Of a stretch of DNA of 63,827 nt, positions 49,182-58,107 are shown piece after piece; positions within the stretch are counted from its first letter, which is position 1; each line of letters begins with the position of its first letter. The stretch lies in the NCBI RefSeq assembly GCF_001546455.1, contig NZ_KQ956805.1:1-63827 (forward strand). Direction: 5' to 3'. The translations under genes were made by a program, and so were the position numbers. The DNA comes from Gardnerella vaginalis (lineage in GTDB: Bacteria; Actinomycetota; Actinomycetes; Actinomycetales; Bifidobacteriaceae). The notes beneath the pieces are model-generated. The model searched no databases and was not told the origin of the DNA. It was given only the letters and a program-made list of their open reading frames with translations.

Positions 49182-49471
49182 TGGCTAATAATCAAAAACT
49201 GGAACTTACGTGGCTTGGTAAGGATAAAGAAATCAAAATAGAGCCTAGGATTCTAGTTGAGGATAAAGAAAAATCAAACTGCAAAAATGATCCTAATACA
49301 GAAAACATGCTCATACATGGAGATAACCTACTCGCACTAAAAGCGTTAGAAAACAAATATGCAGGTAACCGCGATCACTTCTTCATATTTGAAGTAAGTA
49401 CCGTAGATGAGAATCCGCTAATCTATCATTATACATATAAGAAAACTACAATATATTTAGCAGAAAAATAG
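49181..49471 (+). pseudogene. Type III DNA methyltransferase (Mod), N-terminal fragment
   Basis: The first 60 or so residues match the start of type III Mod proteins: LELTWLGKDKEI, KIEPRILVEDKEKS and TENMLIHGDNLLALKALE. Just before the family's DPPYN catalytic region the sequence switches (after about residue 62) to unrelated residues and stops. The remaining catalytic domain and the Res gene are absent. The break coincides with the left end of the macrolide-resistance insert, so the insert or an associated deletion destroyed the system. Confidence 0.82.
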
Positions 49472-49588
49472 GAGCAGTTCAATTGACTGTTCCTATTTTT
49501 AATATTCATAAAATCTAAAGTCTTTATACTCTTTAACAATGGAGTCGCCAACCAGAACAGACTATACTGACCAGCGACTACCTTAAAT

Positions 49589-51052
49589 TTAATGTTTCAG
49601 ATTTATTTTCTTATCTCTAATTTCATAAACTACATCTGCTACATTTTCGAGTAATCGTTTATCGTGGGTGATAAACACGATAGTTCCGGTGTACTCCTTC
49701 ATTAGTATTTCCAAAGCCTCTAAACTTGGTATGTCAAGGAAGTTACTGGGTTCATCCATTATTAGGATGTTATATCTACCCATGAGCATTTTAGCAAGCA
49801 ACAATTTTATAATTTCTCCACCGCTTAAAACAGATAAACTTTTTCCAATATCGTTCTGTTTGAACCCCATAGATGCTAGCACTGAACGAATTTCTGATAT
49901 ATTGTAGTCACAATCCTTCTGCATAAACTCCATAACATTCTGATTACTGTTGTACTTGTAACCATTCTGTGCAAAGTAACCTATTTTTGCCTTAGGCGAA
50001 ATAGAAATTCCTTCTTCATGGTTTAAGATCATTTGGATTAAAGTTGTTTTTCCGATTCCATTACCACCAGTTAACGCCACTTTTGCTCCTAACGGAATTT
50101 GAAAAGATGCATTTTCAAACAGAGCCTTATCCCCAAATACTTTATTAATTTCTGCACCGACTATAGGGTATGGATTATGGAGCTCCAATGCTTTACTTTG
50201 CCTGAAACGAATTCTGCGAATGCCTTCCGGAGCTTCTACTTTTCCTAAGGCCGCAATCCTGTGCTCTAGGGTTTTAGCAGCATTATACATCTTTTTTTCC
50301 TTACTTCCTATTGATTTTTGATGAGCTAAACGCCCTCCGTCTTCAGTACTTTTTTTCTTTGAAGAACCTTTTGCCTTCTGTTCTATTTTACGAGCCTGTT
50401 TTCGCTTTTCCTCCGCAGCCCTTTCCAATCGGGCACGTTCCGCAATAAATTGTTCGTATTCTGCAGCTTGGCTCTTACGTTCTTCCTCTTTCTGACGAAG
50501 ATAATCAGAATAGTTTCCCCAATACTCAGTGATTTTGCCATCTTTCAGTTCCCATATTTTATCTACTATTTCATCAAGAAAATAGCGGTCATGGCTAATA
50601 ACTAACAGTGCACCTGTAAAATATTTTAGCTGTCCTATTAGAAAATCAATTCCTTCACGGTCTAAATGGCTCGTAGGTTCATCCGCTAAAATACCATGAA
50701 CCTGTGCCGATAAGGCCTGTGCTATTTTAAGCCTTGTTTCTTCACCACCGCTCATAGTCTGTATATTTAATTGCTCAACACCTAGCTTGCCTACAAGTGC
50801 AAAATCTTTTTCCTCCTGCAGAGTTACTTCGTCCAACTGGGGAATATAGGCAAGTTCACCCAGACGATTCATTTTACATCCTGGGGGAGTTAATTCTCCT
50901 AAAAGTACCCTGAGTAAAGTGCTTTTTCCAGCACCATTTGCTCCTACTAAACCAATACGGTCATAATCATATACTTCTAATTCATTTATATCTAAAACAT
51001 CGCGTCCTTTGAATTCCACACGAATGTCTTTTGCTTTTAATATTAATTCCAT
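49589..51052 (-). CDS. msr(D): ABC-F ribosome protection protein Msr(D)
   Basis: A 487-residue ABC-F protein that displaces macrolides and related drugs from the ribosome. Two ATPase domains: Walker [10 protein letters not shown] and GGNGIGKTT, signatures TMSGGEETR and VLSGGEIIK, Walker [12 protein letters not shown] and [12 protein letters not shown]. The interdomain linker is charged (about 190-270). The sequence agrees closely with the Msr(D) known from streptococcal MEGA elements. It has its own leader peptide (51131-51151) and a GGAGGAAATGTT site. It forms an operon with the mef gene upstream. Confidence 0.96.
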
Positions 51053-51089
51053 AACATTTCCTCCTGTCTATAATCGCATGCTTTCATTT

Positions 51090-51130
51090 GCTTGTATGCA
51101 GGGAAAACCCTGCGATTTTAGCAGGAAGAG
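51090..51130 (-). promoter_or_regulatory. Regulatory hairpins in the msr(D) leader
   Basis: On the minus strand, GCAGGG-TTTT-CCCTGC forms a hairpin directly after the leader peptide. An AATCGCA that overlaps it can alternatively pair with TGCGATT nearer the msr(D) start. Such alternative structures fit drug-dependent control of msr(D). Confidence 0.6.
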
Positions 51131-51151
51131 TTACATGAAAATAAGATACAT
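51131..51151 (-). CDS. msrDL: Msr(D) leader peptide MYLIFM
   Basis: A six-codon ORF, ATG to TAA, encoding MYLIFM, identical to the known Msr(D) leader peptide on which erythromycin stalls the ribosome. GGAGGAATATTT gives it a strong ribosome site. It lies between mef and msr(D), with the hairpin region following. Confidence 0.92.
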   Translation of the reverse strand: MYLIFM

Positions 51152-51171
51152 AAATATTCCTCCAATATTGT

Positions 51172-52389
51172 TTATTTTAAATCTAATTTTCTAACCTCAG
51201 TTATCATTTGGCAAACTATAGCAATGCCAATAATTAAAATACCTGATAGTAAAAACCAATGATTTACACCGATTTTATCAGCAAAGAATCCAGAAAGAAT
51301 TAACCCAATTGGCATAGCAAGTGACATGATACTTCCGATCAAAGAAAATACACGTCCTAAATATTCAGGCTTAATTTTCTCCTGAAAAAGAGCTGTTTGC
51401 ACACCGCTATAAAATGGCACCGAAAGCCCCATTATTGCACAGCAAACTACGAATATTACAAATCCATTTGGAGGAAGTATTCCCGAAACGGCTAAACTGG
51501 TCCCCATTATAAAAAATGAACTTGTTATTAGTAATACATGCTTTTCGAAGCCCCCTAATCTTCCTAATAATAAGCCTCCTGCTAGCATCCCAAATGCAAA
51601 GGAAATTTCCGTAATAGAAATATGCACAGGCGTTCCATTAAAGTGTTCCATGCTTATTAAAGGAAATAGTGCATTGATTGGCATATAAACAAAAGTATAT
51701 AGTGTTCCTAAGAGTAATAAGGCAAACAATCCTTTGTTTTGTCTCAGAACCACAACTCCTTCTTTCATCTCCCTTATGAAATTTGGTTCTAAACTTTGCA
51801 CTTGATTACCCAGCTTAGGTATACGTACAATTGCTACCGTAATAGATGCAATCACAGCACCCAATACGTCGATGGCAATAATAGCATTTAAATCCCAAAC
51901 GGAGTATAAGAGTGCTGCAACTGCCGGACTAACAATATAGCTTATAGACTGCAAAGACTGACTATAGCCTGCGCATTTCGTTAGCTGTTCTTCTGGTACT
52001 AAAAGTGGTGTAACCGCATTGAGTGCTGGGGTATGAAAAGCTGTTCCAATGCTACGGATAAACAATACTATCATAATCATCCAGACAGGTAGCTCCATAC
52101 AGAATGCAACAATAGCAAGCACTGCACCAGCTGCTGCGATAATTAAATCGGCACCAATCATTATCTTCTTCCTATCATGACGATCCACTAGCACACCAAT
52201 GGCAGGTCCCAAAATCGCATAGGGTAAAAAACCTACTAATGAAGCCATAGACAAGACCATCGCAGATCCTGTTTTTTCTGTAAGGTAAAAAATAATCGCC
52301 ATTTGCAGGATGGCACTAGTGATTAATGATACTGCTTGCCCTGCCCATATTGCATAAAATTTTCGTTTCCAATTGTTGTATTTTTCCAT
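51172..52389 (-). CDS. mef(A): Mef-type macrolide efflux MFS transporter
   Basis: A 405-residue, 12-helix major facilitator that exports 14- and 15-membered macrolides. It starts MEKYNNWKRKFYAIWAGQA and has the loop motif GVLVDRHDRKK; both agree with Mef(A)/Mef(E). From memory several residues differ from the streptococcal Mef(A)/Mef(E) types (for example around GGFEKHVLLITSS), so it may be a distinct variant; the subtype needs alignment. It is first in the operon with msr(D), preceded by an attenuation leader. Confidence 0.93.
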   Translation of the reverse strand: MEKYNNWKRKFYAIWAGQAVSLITSAILQMAIIFYLTEKTGSAMVLSMASLVGFLPYAILGPAIGVLVDRHDRKKIMIGADLIIAAAGAVLAIVAFCMELPVWMIMIVLFIRSIGTAFHTPALNAVTPLLVPEEQLTKCAGYSQSLQSISYIVSPAVAALLYSVWDLNAIIAIDVLGAVIASITVAIVRIPKLGNQVQSLEPNFIREMKEGVVVLRQNKGLFALLLLGTLYTFVYMPINALFPLISMEHFNGTPVHISITEISFAFGMLAGGLLLGRLGGFEKHVLLITSSFFIMGTSLAVSGILPPNGFVIFVVCCAIMGLSVPFYSGVQTALFQEKIKPEYLGRVFSLIGSIMSLAMPIGLILSGFFADKIGVNHWFLLSGILIIGIAIVCQMITEVRKLDLK

Positions 52390-52449
52390 TTATATTATCT
52401 CCTGCATATTATTTTGCTTGAATTTCTATTTTGAATAGCATTCTAGGCA

Positions 52450-52494
52450 ATAAAAAATGCAGGCCAAACCCCACAATGTGGCTTTTGGTCTGCA
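52450..52494 (-). terminator. Transcription attenuator between the Mef leader peptide and mef
   Basis: On the minus strand TGCAG...ACCAAAAGCCACA pairs with TTGTGGGGTTTGGC...CTGCA, followed by TTTTTTATT: an intrinsic terminator in the 5' leader of mef. In MEGA elements, macrolide stalling on the leader peptide prevents this termination. Confidence 0.88.
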
Positions 52495-52656
52495 TACATA
52501 CAATTTGGAAACATTCATATTAAAGACATAGTTAAATAAAGGTATAGTTAAATAACCAATATCCTCACCGTAACTAATGAATGCTCAATATCGTATAAAT
52601 AAGCACAACAAAAAAGCCTATCATCGGGTATAGATTCTGCTTTTTTTATTGCCAGC

Positions 52657-52683
52657 TTATCTTAAACGCATTGAGGCTGTCAT
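52657..52683 (-). CDS. mefAL: Mef leader peptide MTASMRLR
   Basis: Eight codons plus TAA encoding MTASMRLR, the known leader peptide of mef(A)-msr(D) operons, with GGAGGAACC upstream. It controls attenuation of mef transcription in response to macrolides. Retention of the exact peptide suggests the resistance operon is still inducible here. Confidence 0.93.
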   Translation of the reverse strand: MTASMRLR

Positions 52684-52723
52684 AGTTTCGGTTCCTCCTA
52701 CATCTTTGTTTATATCAATTTAT

Positions 52724-52752
52724 AGTATAACACAACAAGATGATATGTTCAA
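52724..52752 (-). promoter_or_regulatory. Promoter of the mef-msr(D) operon
   Basis: On the minus strand TTGAAC (-35), a 17-base spacer and TATACT (-10), about 40 bases before the leader peptide: a near-consensus housekeeping promoter. Confidence 0.8.
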
Positions 52753-52774
52753 TATAAAAGTTATGGAATGAGAC

Positions 52775-53002
52775 TCATACTTCCAATTCGATGCCAGATT
52801 TAAAGGATATGACGAAGTTTTCTTCATAGACTGTAACGCTCTGGATTATCTTCCTTAGTAGCAAGCGATTAGCTTTCACAAAATCTTCTGTTTGTAGTTT
52901 TAAAAATTCATCAGGATTTTCTAACTCAACCTCAAAATATTTCATTTTACATTCCCTCATTTCATTTATTGATAAATTGAGTTTGCAAAAAAGAGTGGAC
53001 AA
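52775..53002 (-). pseudogene. C-terminal fragment of a recombinase
   Basis: About 75 codons. The C-terminal residues LLRKIIQSVTVYEENFVISF and KSGIELEV resemble the very end of serine recombinases of Tn-type elements. The catalytic domain is missing. It probably marks the right end of the element that brought mef-msr(D). Confidence 0.6.
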
Positions 53003-53471
53003 TTTTTGTCTACTCTTAACCTTTAAAATAGTTTTTTTTTAATCGATTTGAAGTTGCCTAAATTATTACTTATTCGGTAAAATGAAGTATTGCTTTCAAC
53101 AGATTTCCTTCAACTACACTTCACTTGATTCAAACAAGGTGGGTACATTTCTATTCCCACAAACTCCTTGTCAATGGAAACAAACACGTACCCACAGGGT
53201 AAATGGAAATAGAAACTGATAATTTCTAGCTATCACTTCTACTCATTCCAAAAATTTTCTCACTCTGATACTTACCCACCATAAAGCAAAAAGCCTTGCA
53301 ATCAAGGCTTTCATTATCCCTTTCGTTCAAAGGTTTCTAAGCTTTTACGAGCAGAGCGACACACTCAGCGGTTCGCTATCTCCGTTCTGTCTGCGTGCTA
53401 GCACTTGTCAATCACGGACAGCTATCGCATGGGCGGAAGTAAATGCTAATCTTCGTCGTTTTACTCCTTGA
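53003..53471. other. Non-coding junction upstream of the hsdR fragment
   Basis: About 470 bases with no gene recognised. It holds a TGGGTAC...GTACCCA inverted pair (53142-53198) and a perfect hairpin at 53290-53311 (AAAGCCTTG-CAAT-CAAGGCTTT). The GC-rich stretch 53340-53460 differs in composition from its surroundings. It probably is the scar between the resistance insert and the restriction gene. Confidence 0.5.
53290..53311. terminator. Perfect 9-bp hairpin
   Basis: AAAGCCTTG and CAAGGCTTT with loop CAAT; A-rich before and T-containing after, so it can act as a bidirectional terminator. Confidence 0.6.
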
Positions 53472-55472
53472 CTAGCAAACTTACCGCCTCAACATGCTAC
53501 GTTTGTAGGTTTCACAGGAACTCCTATTGCCGAAACATATCAGGCCTTTGGTCAGGAAATTGATAGATACACTATGGATCAGGCGGTCGCAGATGGACTA
53601 ACTGTTTCTATTAAGTATCATCCTCGTATTGCCAAGGTGTTACTTGATAAGACCAAAGCTAAAGAAATTGAAAATTACTATAAAAAGTGTGCCGATGATG
53701 GTGCAACGTATGATGATATTGAAGCCAGTAAACGTGCAATGAGTTCTATGGAAGTTATCCTTGGCGAGCCTTCTCGCTTGGAGAGGCTTGCTATAGATAT
53801 TCATGACCATTATATTTCATCTTGTGATAGTGACCCAGATAGAATTCAGAAAGCAATGATTGTCTGCTCTAGCAGAAAAATTGCATATTCACTTCTTTTG
53901 AAATTCAAGGATAAATATCCGGAATGGTTTGAAGAAAAGAAAACTCCTGACGGAGTTACTGCAACAGATGAAGAACTTAAAGAATTAAAGCCTATGCCAT
54001 TTATGGCTATGGTATCGAGTGTTGGAAGTAATGATGAAGCTGAGATGTATAACTATCTTGGTGGAGTTAAAAATGATAAACGTTGCGAAGAACTGGATGC
54101 AGCCTTTAAACAGGAAAAGTCTAATTTCCATATTGTTATCGTAGTTGATATGTGGATTACGGGATTTGATGTTCCGTCACTTACATATTTATATAACGAT
54201 AAGCCTTTGAAGAAGCACTTGCTGATTCAAACTATCAGTCGTGTAAACAGAAAATATCCCGGCAAAGAATATGGTATGGTTATCGACTATATTGGCATTC
54301 GCGATAATATGCGTGAGGCCATGAAGGTTTACGGTGGTGATACATCAGTTGCTCCCACATCGGATGACGTTGAGCAGGCTACCTCTGCATTCAGGGAGGA
54401 GATTGAAATACTTAAAGCACTGTTTACAGATTATGACTTAGCTCCATTCCTTAATACGAAATGTGACCCTGTTGAAAGATATAAATTACTTTCCAAAGCG
54501 GCTGAGTATGTCTTTACATCAGCACAGGTCTTGCAGACAGAAGGAAACGGAAAAACTAATCAGGTCTCATTTAAGACATATTTCTTAAAGTCTGTTAAGA
54601 GAATGAGAAGTGCTTTTGATATTTGCCAACCTTCTGGAAATCTGGGCGAAGAAGAATCTGCGCTTGCACAGTGCTTTATGGCTATAGCAGGCTTCGTTCG
54701 TAAAATGAGTGGAACCAGCGATGTTGATGCTGAAACTATGAATCTTGTGGTATCAAAGATGGTTGAAGAGGCATTAAAATACAATAAGGTAGAAAGTGTT
54801 CTTGAAAGTGGCGAGGAAGAAGATATCTTCTCTCCTGAATACTTTGAAAAATTATCAGATGTAGAAATGCCTGCTACAAAGTTAGAATTACTTATCAAAA
54901 TGCTCCGTAAGCAAATAAAGGAATATGGCAGGGTTAACCAATTAGCAGCGAAATCTTTCCAAGAAATGATTGAAAAGACTATTGATGAGTACCATGAAAG
55001 ACGTAAGCACCTTACTGCTGAAGAAGCCGGGGCAACACAGGAAGCTGCCTCAGAAGATATTATTAAGGCTGCAACTGAACAAGCTTTAGTGATACTTCGT
55101 CAGATGAACGAAAATCGTGAGAGTTTCCGTAAAATAGGATTAACCTTTGAAGAAAAGGCATTCTATGATATTTTGATTGCTCTTCGTGACCAGTATAAGT
55201 TTGAATATGGCATTGACAAAGAAGTTAACGGTGTTGTGATAAACGATAAATGCAAGACACTTGCTAAAAAAGTTAAGGAAATAATAGATACCGAGTCTTC
55301 ATTTGTGGACTGGCTCAACAATCAGAATGTGCGTAATCAGTTAAAATTGAAGATAAAGATTTGTTTGGTTAAGAACGGCTATCCGCCACAGTATAGTCCT
55401 GAAGTGTTCACAAAGGTGATGGAGCAGGTAGAAAATTTTGAGGAGCATTCTGAAACAACTTCAGAAAGTTAG
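53472..55472 (+). pseudogene. hsdR: Type I restriction endonuclease R subunit, 5'-truncated
   Basis: The frame is open from 53472, just after an in-frame TGA, and reads into FVGFTGTPIAETYQAFG, a motor-domain motif in the middle of HsdR. Downstream are the second helicase domain (VDMWITGFDVPSLTYLYND, QTISRVNRKYPGKEYG) and the long helical C-terminus. The N-terminal nuclease and Walker A/DEAD motifs are gone, and no hsdM or hsdS is present. ATG 53574 could give a 632-residue product, but it would lack endonuclease and complete motor. A remnant of a lost type I system. Confidence 0.88.
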
Positions 55473-55564
55473 ATTATTCCTTTTCCTTATTGCTTCTATG
55501 TGAAGAACTATGATGTTTGCTGAGAATAGTGCCCTATATGGTAGAAAGAAGGATGGTGAATAAC

Positions 55565-56461
55565 ATGGGAAGTATTGTTTTAGAATTACAGAATGAAATT
55601 GTGTCATCAAATTGCGATGTTGTTAATATATTACGCAAAGCACATTTGATTGCATCAAAATTAAAGCTTGCTGATTTTGATCAATGGATTCAACACGAAT
55701 TAAATGGTTATCCTGACCCAGAATCTTGCCCTGAGTATAGAAAGGTTCGTGGAAGTTTAAAAACTTTCAATCCTTATCGCGGTTGGATTCCAACCTCAAT
55801 ACAGGATAATGAATACGAAAAAAAGATTTGTGAAAGAAAGTTAGTAAATTCAATTTCTGAAATCATTTCTTTATGTCAGTCCTCAGGAAATGTATTAACT
55901 TTAGATTTTTCAGGCGAACAACTTGCATTGTTTGATAAAATGGCTGATTCGCTACTTCCAATGGATTATGCATTACATGTACCTACAACTGCAGTTAAAG
56001 ACATTGAAGAAAAAGTCAAAAATACTATTTTAGAATGGACATTGAAATTAGAATCGGAAGGTATTGTAGGGGAAAATATGGTTTTCTCTGAGACTGAAAA
56101 AGAATCCGCAGTGAACATGCCGCAAACCGTGAATAATTATTACGGGAATACAAGTGTGATCAATTCGCCATCCGATAATGTACAGATAGTGTCTGGAAGT
56201 GAGAATACAGTTACATTTTCCTATGATAAAGTTAAGGATGTAGTTGATGCCGTTGAAAAAAGTATTAGTGAATCTGATTTATCAAAAGAGGATATAGAAA
56301 CCGCAACAGAATTATTAGCTGACATCAAATTAAAAATTGAAGAAGAGAAGAAACCGCATATTTTAAAATCAGCATTGGTTGGACTAAAAGACTTTTTAAT
56401 TAATACAGGTGCCAGCGTTACTGCAGTGTTAATACAAGCTCAAATACAAGGTTTGTTCTAA
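55565..56461 (+). CDS. AbiTii-domain protein, probable phage-defence gene
   Basis: A protein of about 298 residues. The N-terminal 60 residues fit the AbiTii domain: VLELQNEIVSSNCDVVNILRKA, ASKLKLADFDQWIQHELNGYP. A central segment has QTVNNYYGNTSVINSP, seen in many AbiTii-type proteins. A predicted helical region ends in a hydrophobic C-terminus. It lies 92 bases after the hsdR fragment; AbiTii genes often accompany type I restriction loci. Start ATG 55565 has AAGGA upstream; ATG 55553 is possible. The defence role is inferred from domain and neighbours. Confidence 0.8.
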   Translation: MGSIVLELQNEIVSSNCDVVNILRKAHLIASKLKLADFDQWIQHELNGYPDPESCPEYRKVRGSLKTFNPYRGWIPTSIQDNEYEKKICERKLVNSISEIISLCQSSGNVLTLDFSGEQLALFDKMADSLLPMDYALHVPTTAVKDIEEKVKNTILEWTLKLESEGIVGENMVFSETEKESAVNMPQTVNNYYGNTSVINSPSDNVQIVSGSENTVTFSYDKVKDVVDAVEKSISESDLSKEDIETATELLADIKLKIEEEKKPHILKSALVGLKDFLINTGASVTAVLIQAQIQGLF

Positions 56462-56496
56462 AAATCTCAAATACTATTTCGGTATCTGAGTATAAG

Positions 56497-56539
56497 AAAA
56501 CGGCCACACAGAGTATCTCTACTCTTGTATGGTCGTTTT
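56497..56539 (+). terminator. Terminator after the AbiTii gene
   Basis: AAAACGGCCACACAGAGTA pairs imperfectly with TACTCTTGTATGGTCGTTTT, followed by a T-containing tail. Confidence 0.75.
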
Positions 56540-56767
56540 ATTTCTTATGTTCCCGCTTAAAGGCTTTCAGTTGGTTTTCTTTTAATCCCTTACTGAACAC
56601 TCCTTTTGCACCCACCCTGTGAAGTGGGGAATGTCAATCAACGTTGAAACTCTAACCCTGCTATCGCGCGATTAGCAAAGCTAATCGATGCGAAGCAGAG
56701 GTAGGTCTCATGTCAAGAATCTCCAAGAGAAGCGACCGAATAGGAAGCTTCGATTGGAAAGATTCGA
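56540..56767. other. Non-coding junction with element-end repeat
   Basis: No gene. It contains copy A of the TTTGCACCCACCCTGTGAAGTGGG repeat (56605-56628), which recurs at 58512-58535, and a region rich in short inverted repeats (GATTAGCAAAGCTAATC at about 56670-56686). Confidence 0.6.
56605..56628 (+). repeat. 24-bp junction repeat, copy A
   Basis: Identical over 24 bases to 58512-58535. It contains a CCCAC...GTGGG inverted repeat. The same TTTGCACCC start occurs at 59638-59646. Confidence 0.9.
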
Positions 56768-56794
56768 CGGCGGAGGCTCTAGTATTGATGACAA
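56768..56794 (+). repeat. Attachment-like site 2
   Basis: 27 bases identical to 57429-57455. The right part, GTATTGATGACAA, aligns with GTATTGATGTCAA of the uracil methyltransferase 3' end (42779 and 58309), and the bases before align as GAG-CT-T. Read in frame it would encode AEALVLMT, like a divergent methyltransferase C-terminus. Confidence 0.8.
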
Positions 56795-56823
56795 GAATAA
56801 ATTAGAGTTTGTGGAGGACTGGA

Positions 56824-57294
56824 TTGAATATAAAAGTAAAAGAAATTGAGAATAAACTAGAAAAGGAATCTGTATCTAGAGAAGTATTGTATGATCTTCA
56901 AGAATGGTTTGGAATGCCAGAAAGTACAGAAGAATATATTCAAGATTCACAGGAAAAGCTTTTTCTTGCTTGTTATATTAATGATAAACTTGTTGGGTTT
57001 ATTGTGTTAAACGCAACCAGCAAGGATTGTGCAGAGATTTTTGTGATGGGTATAAAAAAGAAATTCCATAGAATGGGAGTTGGCTCGGTACTTAACAAAG
57101 CATACGAAGCTATGGCAAGGAAGATGGGTTACACATACTCACAGGTAAAAACTGTTCAGATGGGACACTACAAAGAATATGATATTACAAATCATTTTTA
57201 TATCGCGATGGGATATAAAGAATTGGAATGTTTTCCAACTTTATGGGATGAGTGGAATCCGTGTCAAATATATATTAAATATCTAGGAGTGTGA
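56824..57294 (+). CDS. GNAT-family N-acetyltransferase
   Basis: A GNAT-type acyltransferase of about 156 residues. The acetyl-CoA-binding region is visible as EIFVMGIKKKFHRMGVGSVL (the R/Q-x-x-G-x-G/A turn), followed by helices and a C-terminal FYIAMGYKELECFPTLWDEWNPC stretch usual in small-molecule acetyltransferases of mobile elements. The substrate is unknown. TTG 56824 with GGAGG at 56813-56817 is the likely start. It is the only gene between two identical attachment-like sites and has its own hairpin terminator. Confidence 0.85.
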   Translation: MNIKVKEIENKLEKESVSREVLYDLQEWFGMPESTEEYIQDSQEKLFLACYINDKLVGFIVLNATSKDCAEIFVMGIKKKFHRMGVGSVLNKAYEAMARKMGYTYSQVKTVQMGHYKEYDITNHFYIAMGYKELECFPTLWDEWNPCQIYIKYLGV

Positions 57295-57317
57295 GAACTC
57301 TAAGTTTATTTGCTTGA

Positions 57318-57356
57318 AACCTTTTAACGATAGGCAGAGATAATTGTTAAAAGGTT
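57318..57356 (+). terminator. Hairpin after the GNAT gene
   Basis: AACCTTTTAAC (57318-57328) and GTTAAAAGGTT (57346-57356), an 11-bp perfect stem. The right arm repeats the GTTAAAAGGTT word found after the uracil methyltransferase gene. Confidence 0.7.
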
Positions 57357-57360
57357 CATG

Positions 57361-57378
57361 GATATGTTTCTGCATACG
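57361..57378 (+). repeat. 18-base repeat family, member 1
   Basis: GATATGTTTCTGCATACG; three relatives lie at 58158, 58196 and 58238. This member sits about 50 bases before attachment-like site 3. Confidence 0.8.
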
Positions 57379-57428
57379 AACATGTCGATAAGACATACCT
57401 AGTGTTTACTCGTTTAATGTGAAAGCTG

Positions 57429-57455
57429 CGGCGGAGGCTCTAGTATTGATGACAA
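57429..57455 (+). repeat. Attachment-like site 3
   Basis: Identical over 27 bases to 56768-56794. The two copies bracket the single GNAT gene in a unit of about 660 bases. Confidence 0.85.
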
Positions 57456-57489
57456 ACGAATAGAAAAAAAGAGAATTGAGGGAAAGTGT

Positions 57490-58107
57490 ATGTTAGAAAG
57501 TAGACCTGAATTTAAAGATATAAAATCATTTGAAGAATTCAACAAATATTATTGGTATCGAGAGGAGTTATCAAAAGTTTGTAAGTCTCTTGGATTAGAA
57601 TATAGAGGAACAAAAAAGGAACTGAATTATATTATAGAAGAATATTTTAAGGGAAATAAAATAAAAAAATCTTCAAGGAATAAAAATAAAAAGATAACTG
57701 ATAATATAACATTAAATACTCCATTACTAGAATGTGGATTTTCATTCAATCAAAAATTTAGAGACTATTTTTCAGAGCAAACTGGAATTAAGCCATTTAA
57801 ATTTAATGCGAATATGGCAGAAGCTTGGCGAAAAGTAAAAAGAAAGAACGACAAAAATTTTACAATTAAAAATATGCTTGATGTATATAATGGAGACTCT
57901 GATTACGCAAAATATGATAATACTACTAACCAATGGAACCAGTTTGTAAAAGATTTTAACTTAGATGAACGTAGTGATAAATTTTCTAATAAGATGAAAG
58001 TTGCTGCAATTCTTTGGAACGAAGTGAGAGAATCTAACCAAAGTAAAGTATATTCAAAAGAGCTTTTAAGCAAATATGCAGATAAAATAAAAGGATATTG
58101 TAAATGA
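57490..58107 (+). CDS. SAP-domain protein of unknown function
   Basis: A 205-residue, Lys- and Asn-rich protein. Residues about 25-60 (YREELSKVCKSLGLEYRGTK, KELNYIIEEYF) look like a SAP DNA/RNA-binding helix-turn-helix. The C-terminal half is predicted globular, with KFRDYFSEQTGIKPFKFN and NQWNQFVKDFNLDER, similar to small SAP-containing proteins (DUF6434-type) of Firmicutes. The function is unknown. It is the sole gene between sites 3 and 4. It is very AT-rich, unlike the core region. Confidence 0.75.
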   Translation: MLESRPEFKDIKSFEEFNKYYWYREELSKVCKSLGLEYRGTKKELNYIIEEYFKGNKIKKSSRNKNKKITDNITLNTPLLECGFSFNQKFRDYFSEQTGIKPFKFNANMAEAWRKVKRKNDKNFTIKNMLDVYNGDSDYAKYDNTTNQWNQFVKDFNLDERSDKFSNKMKVAAILWNEVRESNQSKVYSKELLSKYADKIKGYCK

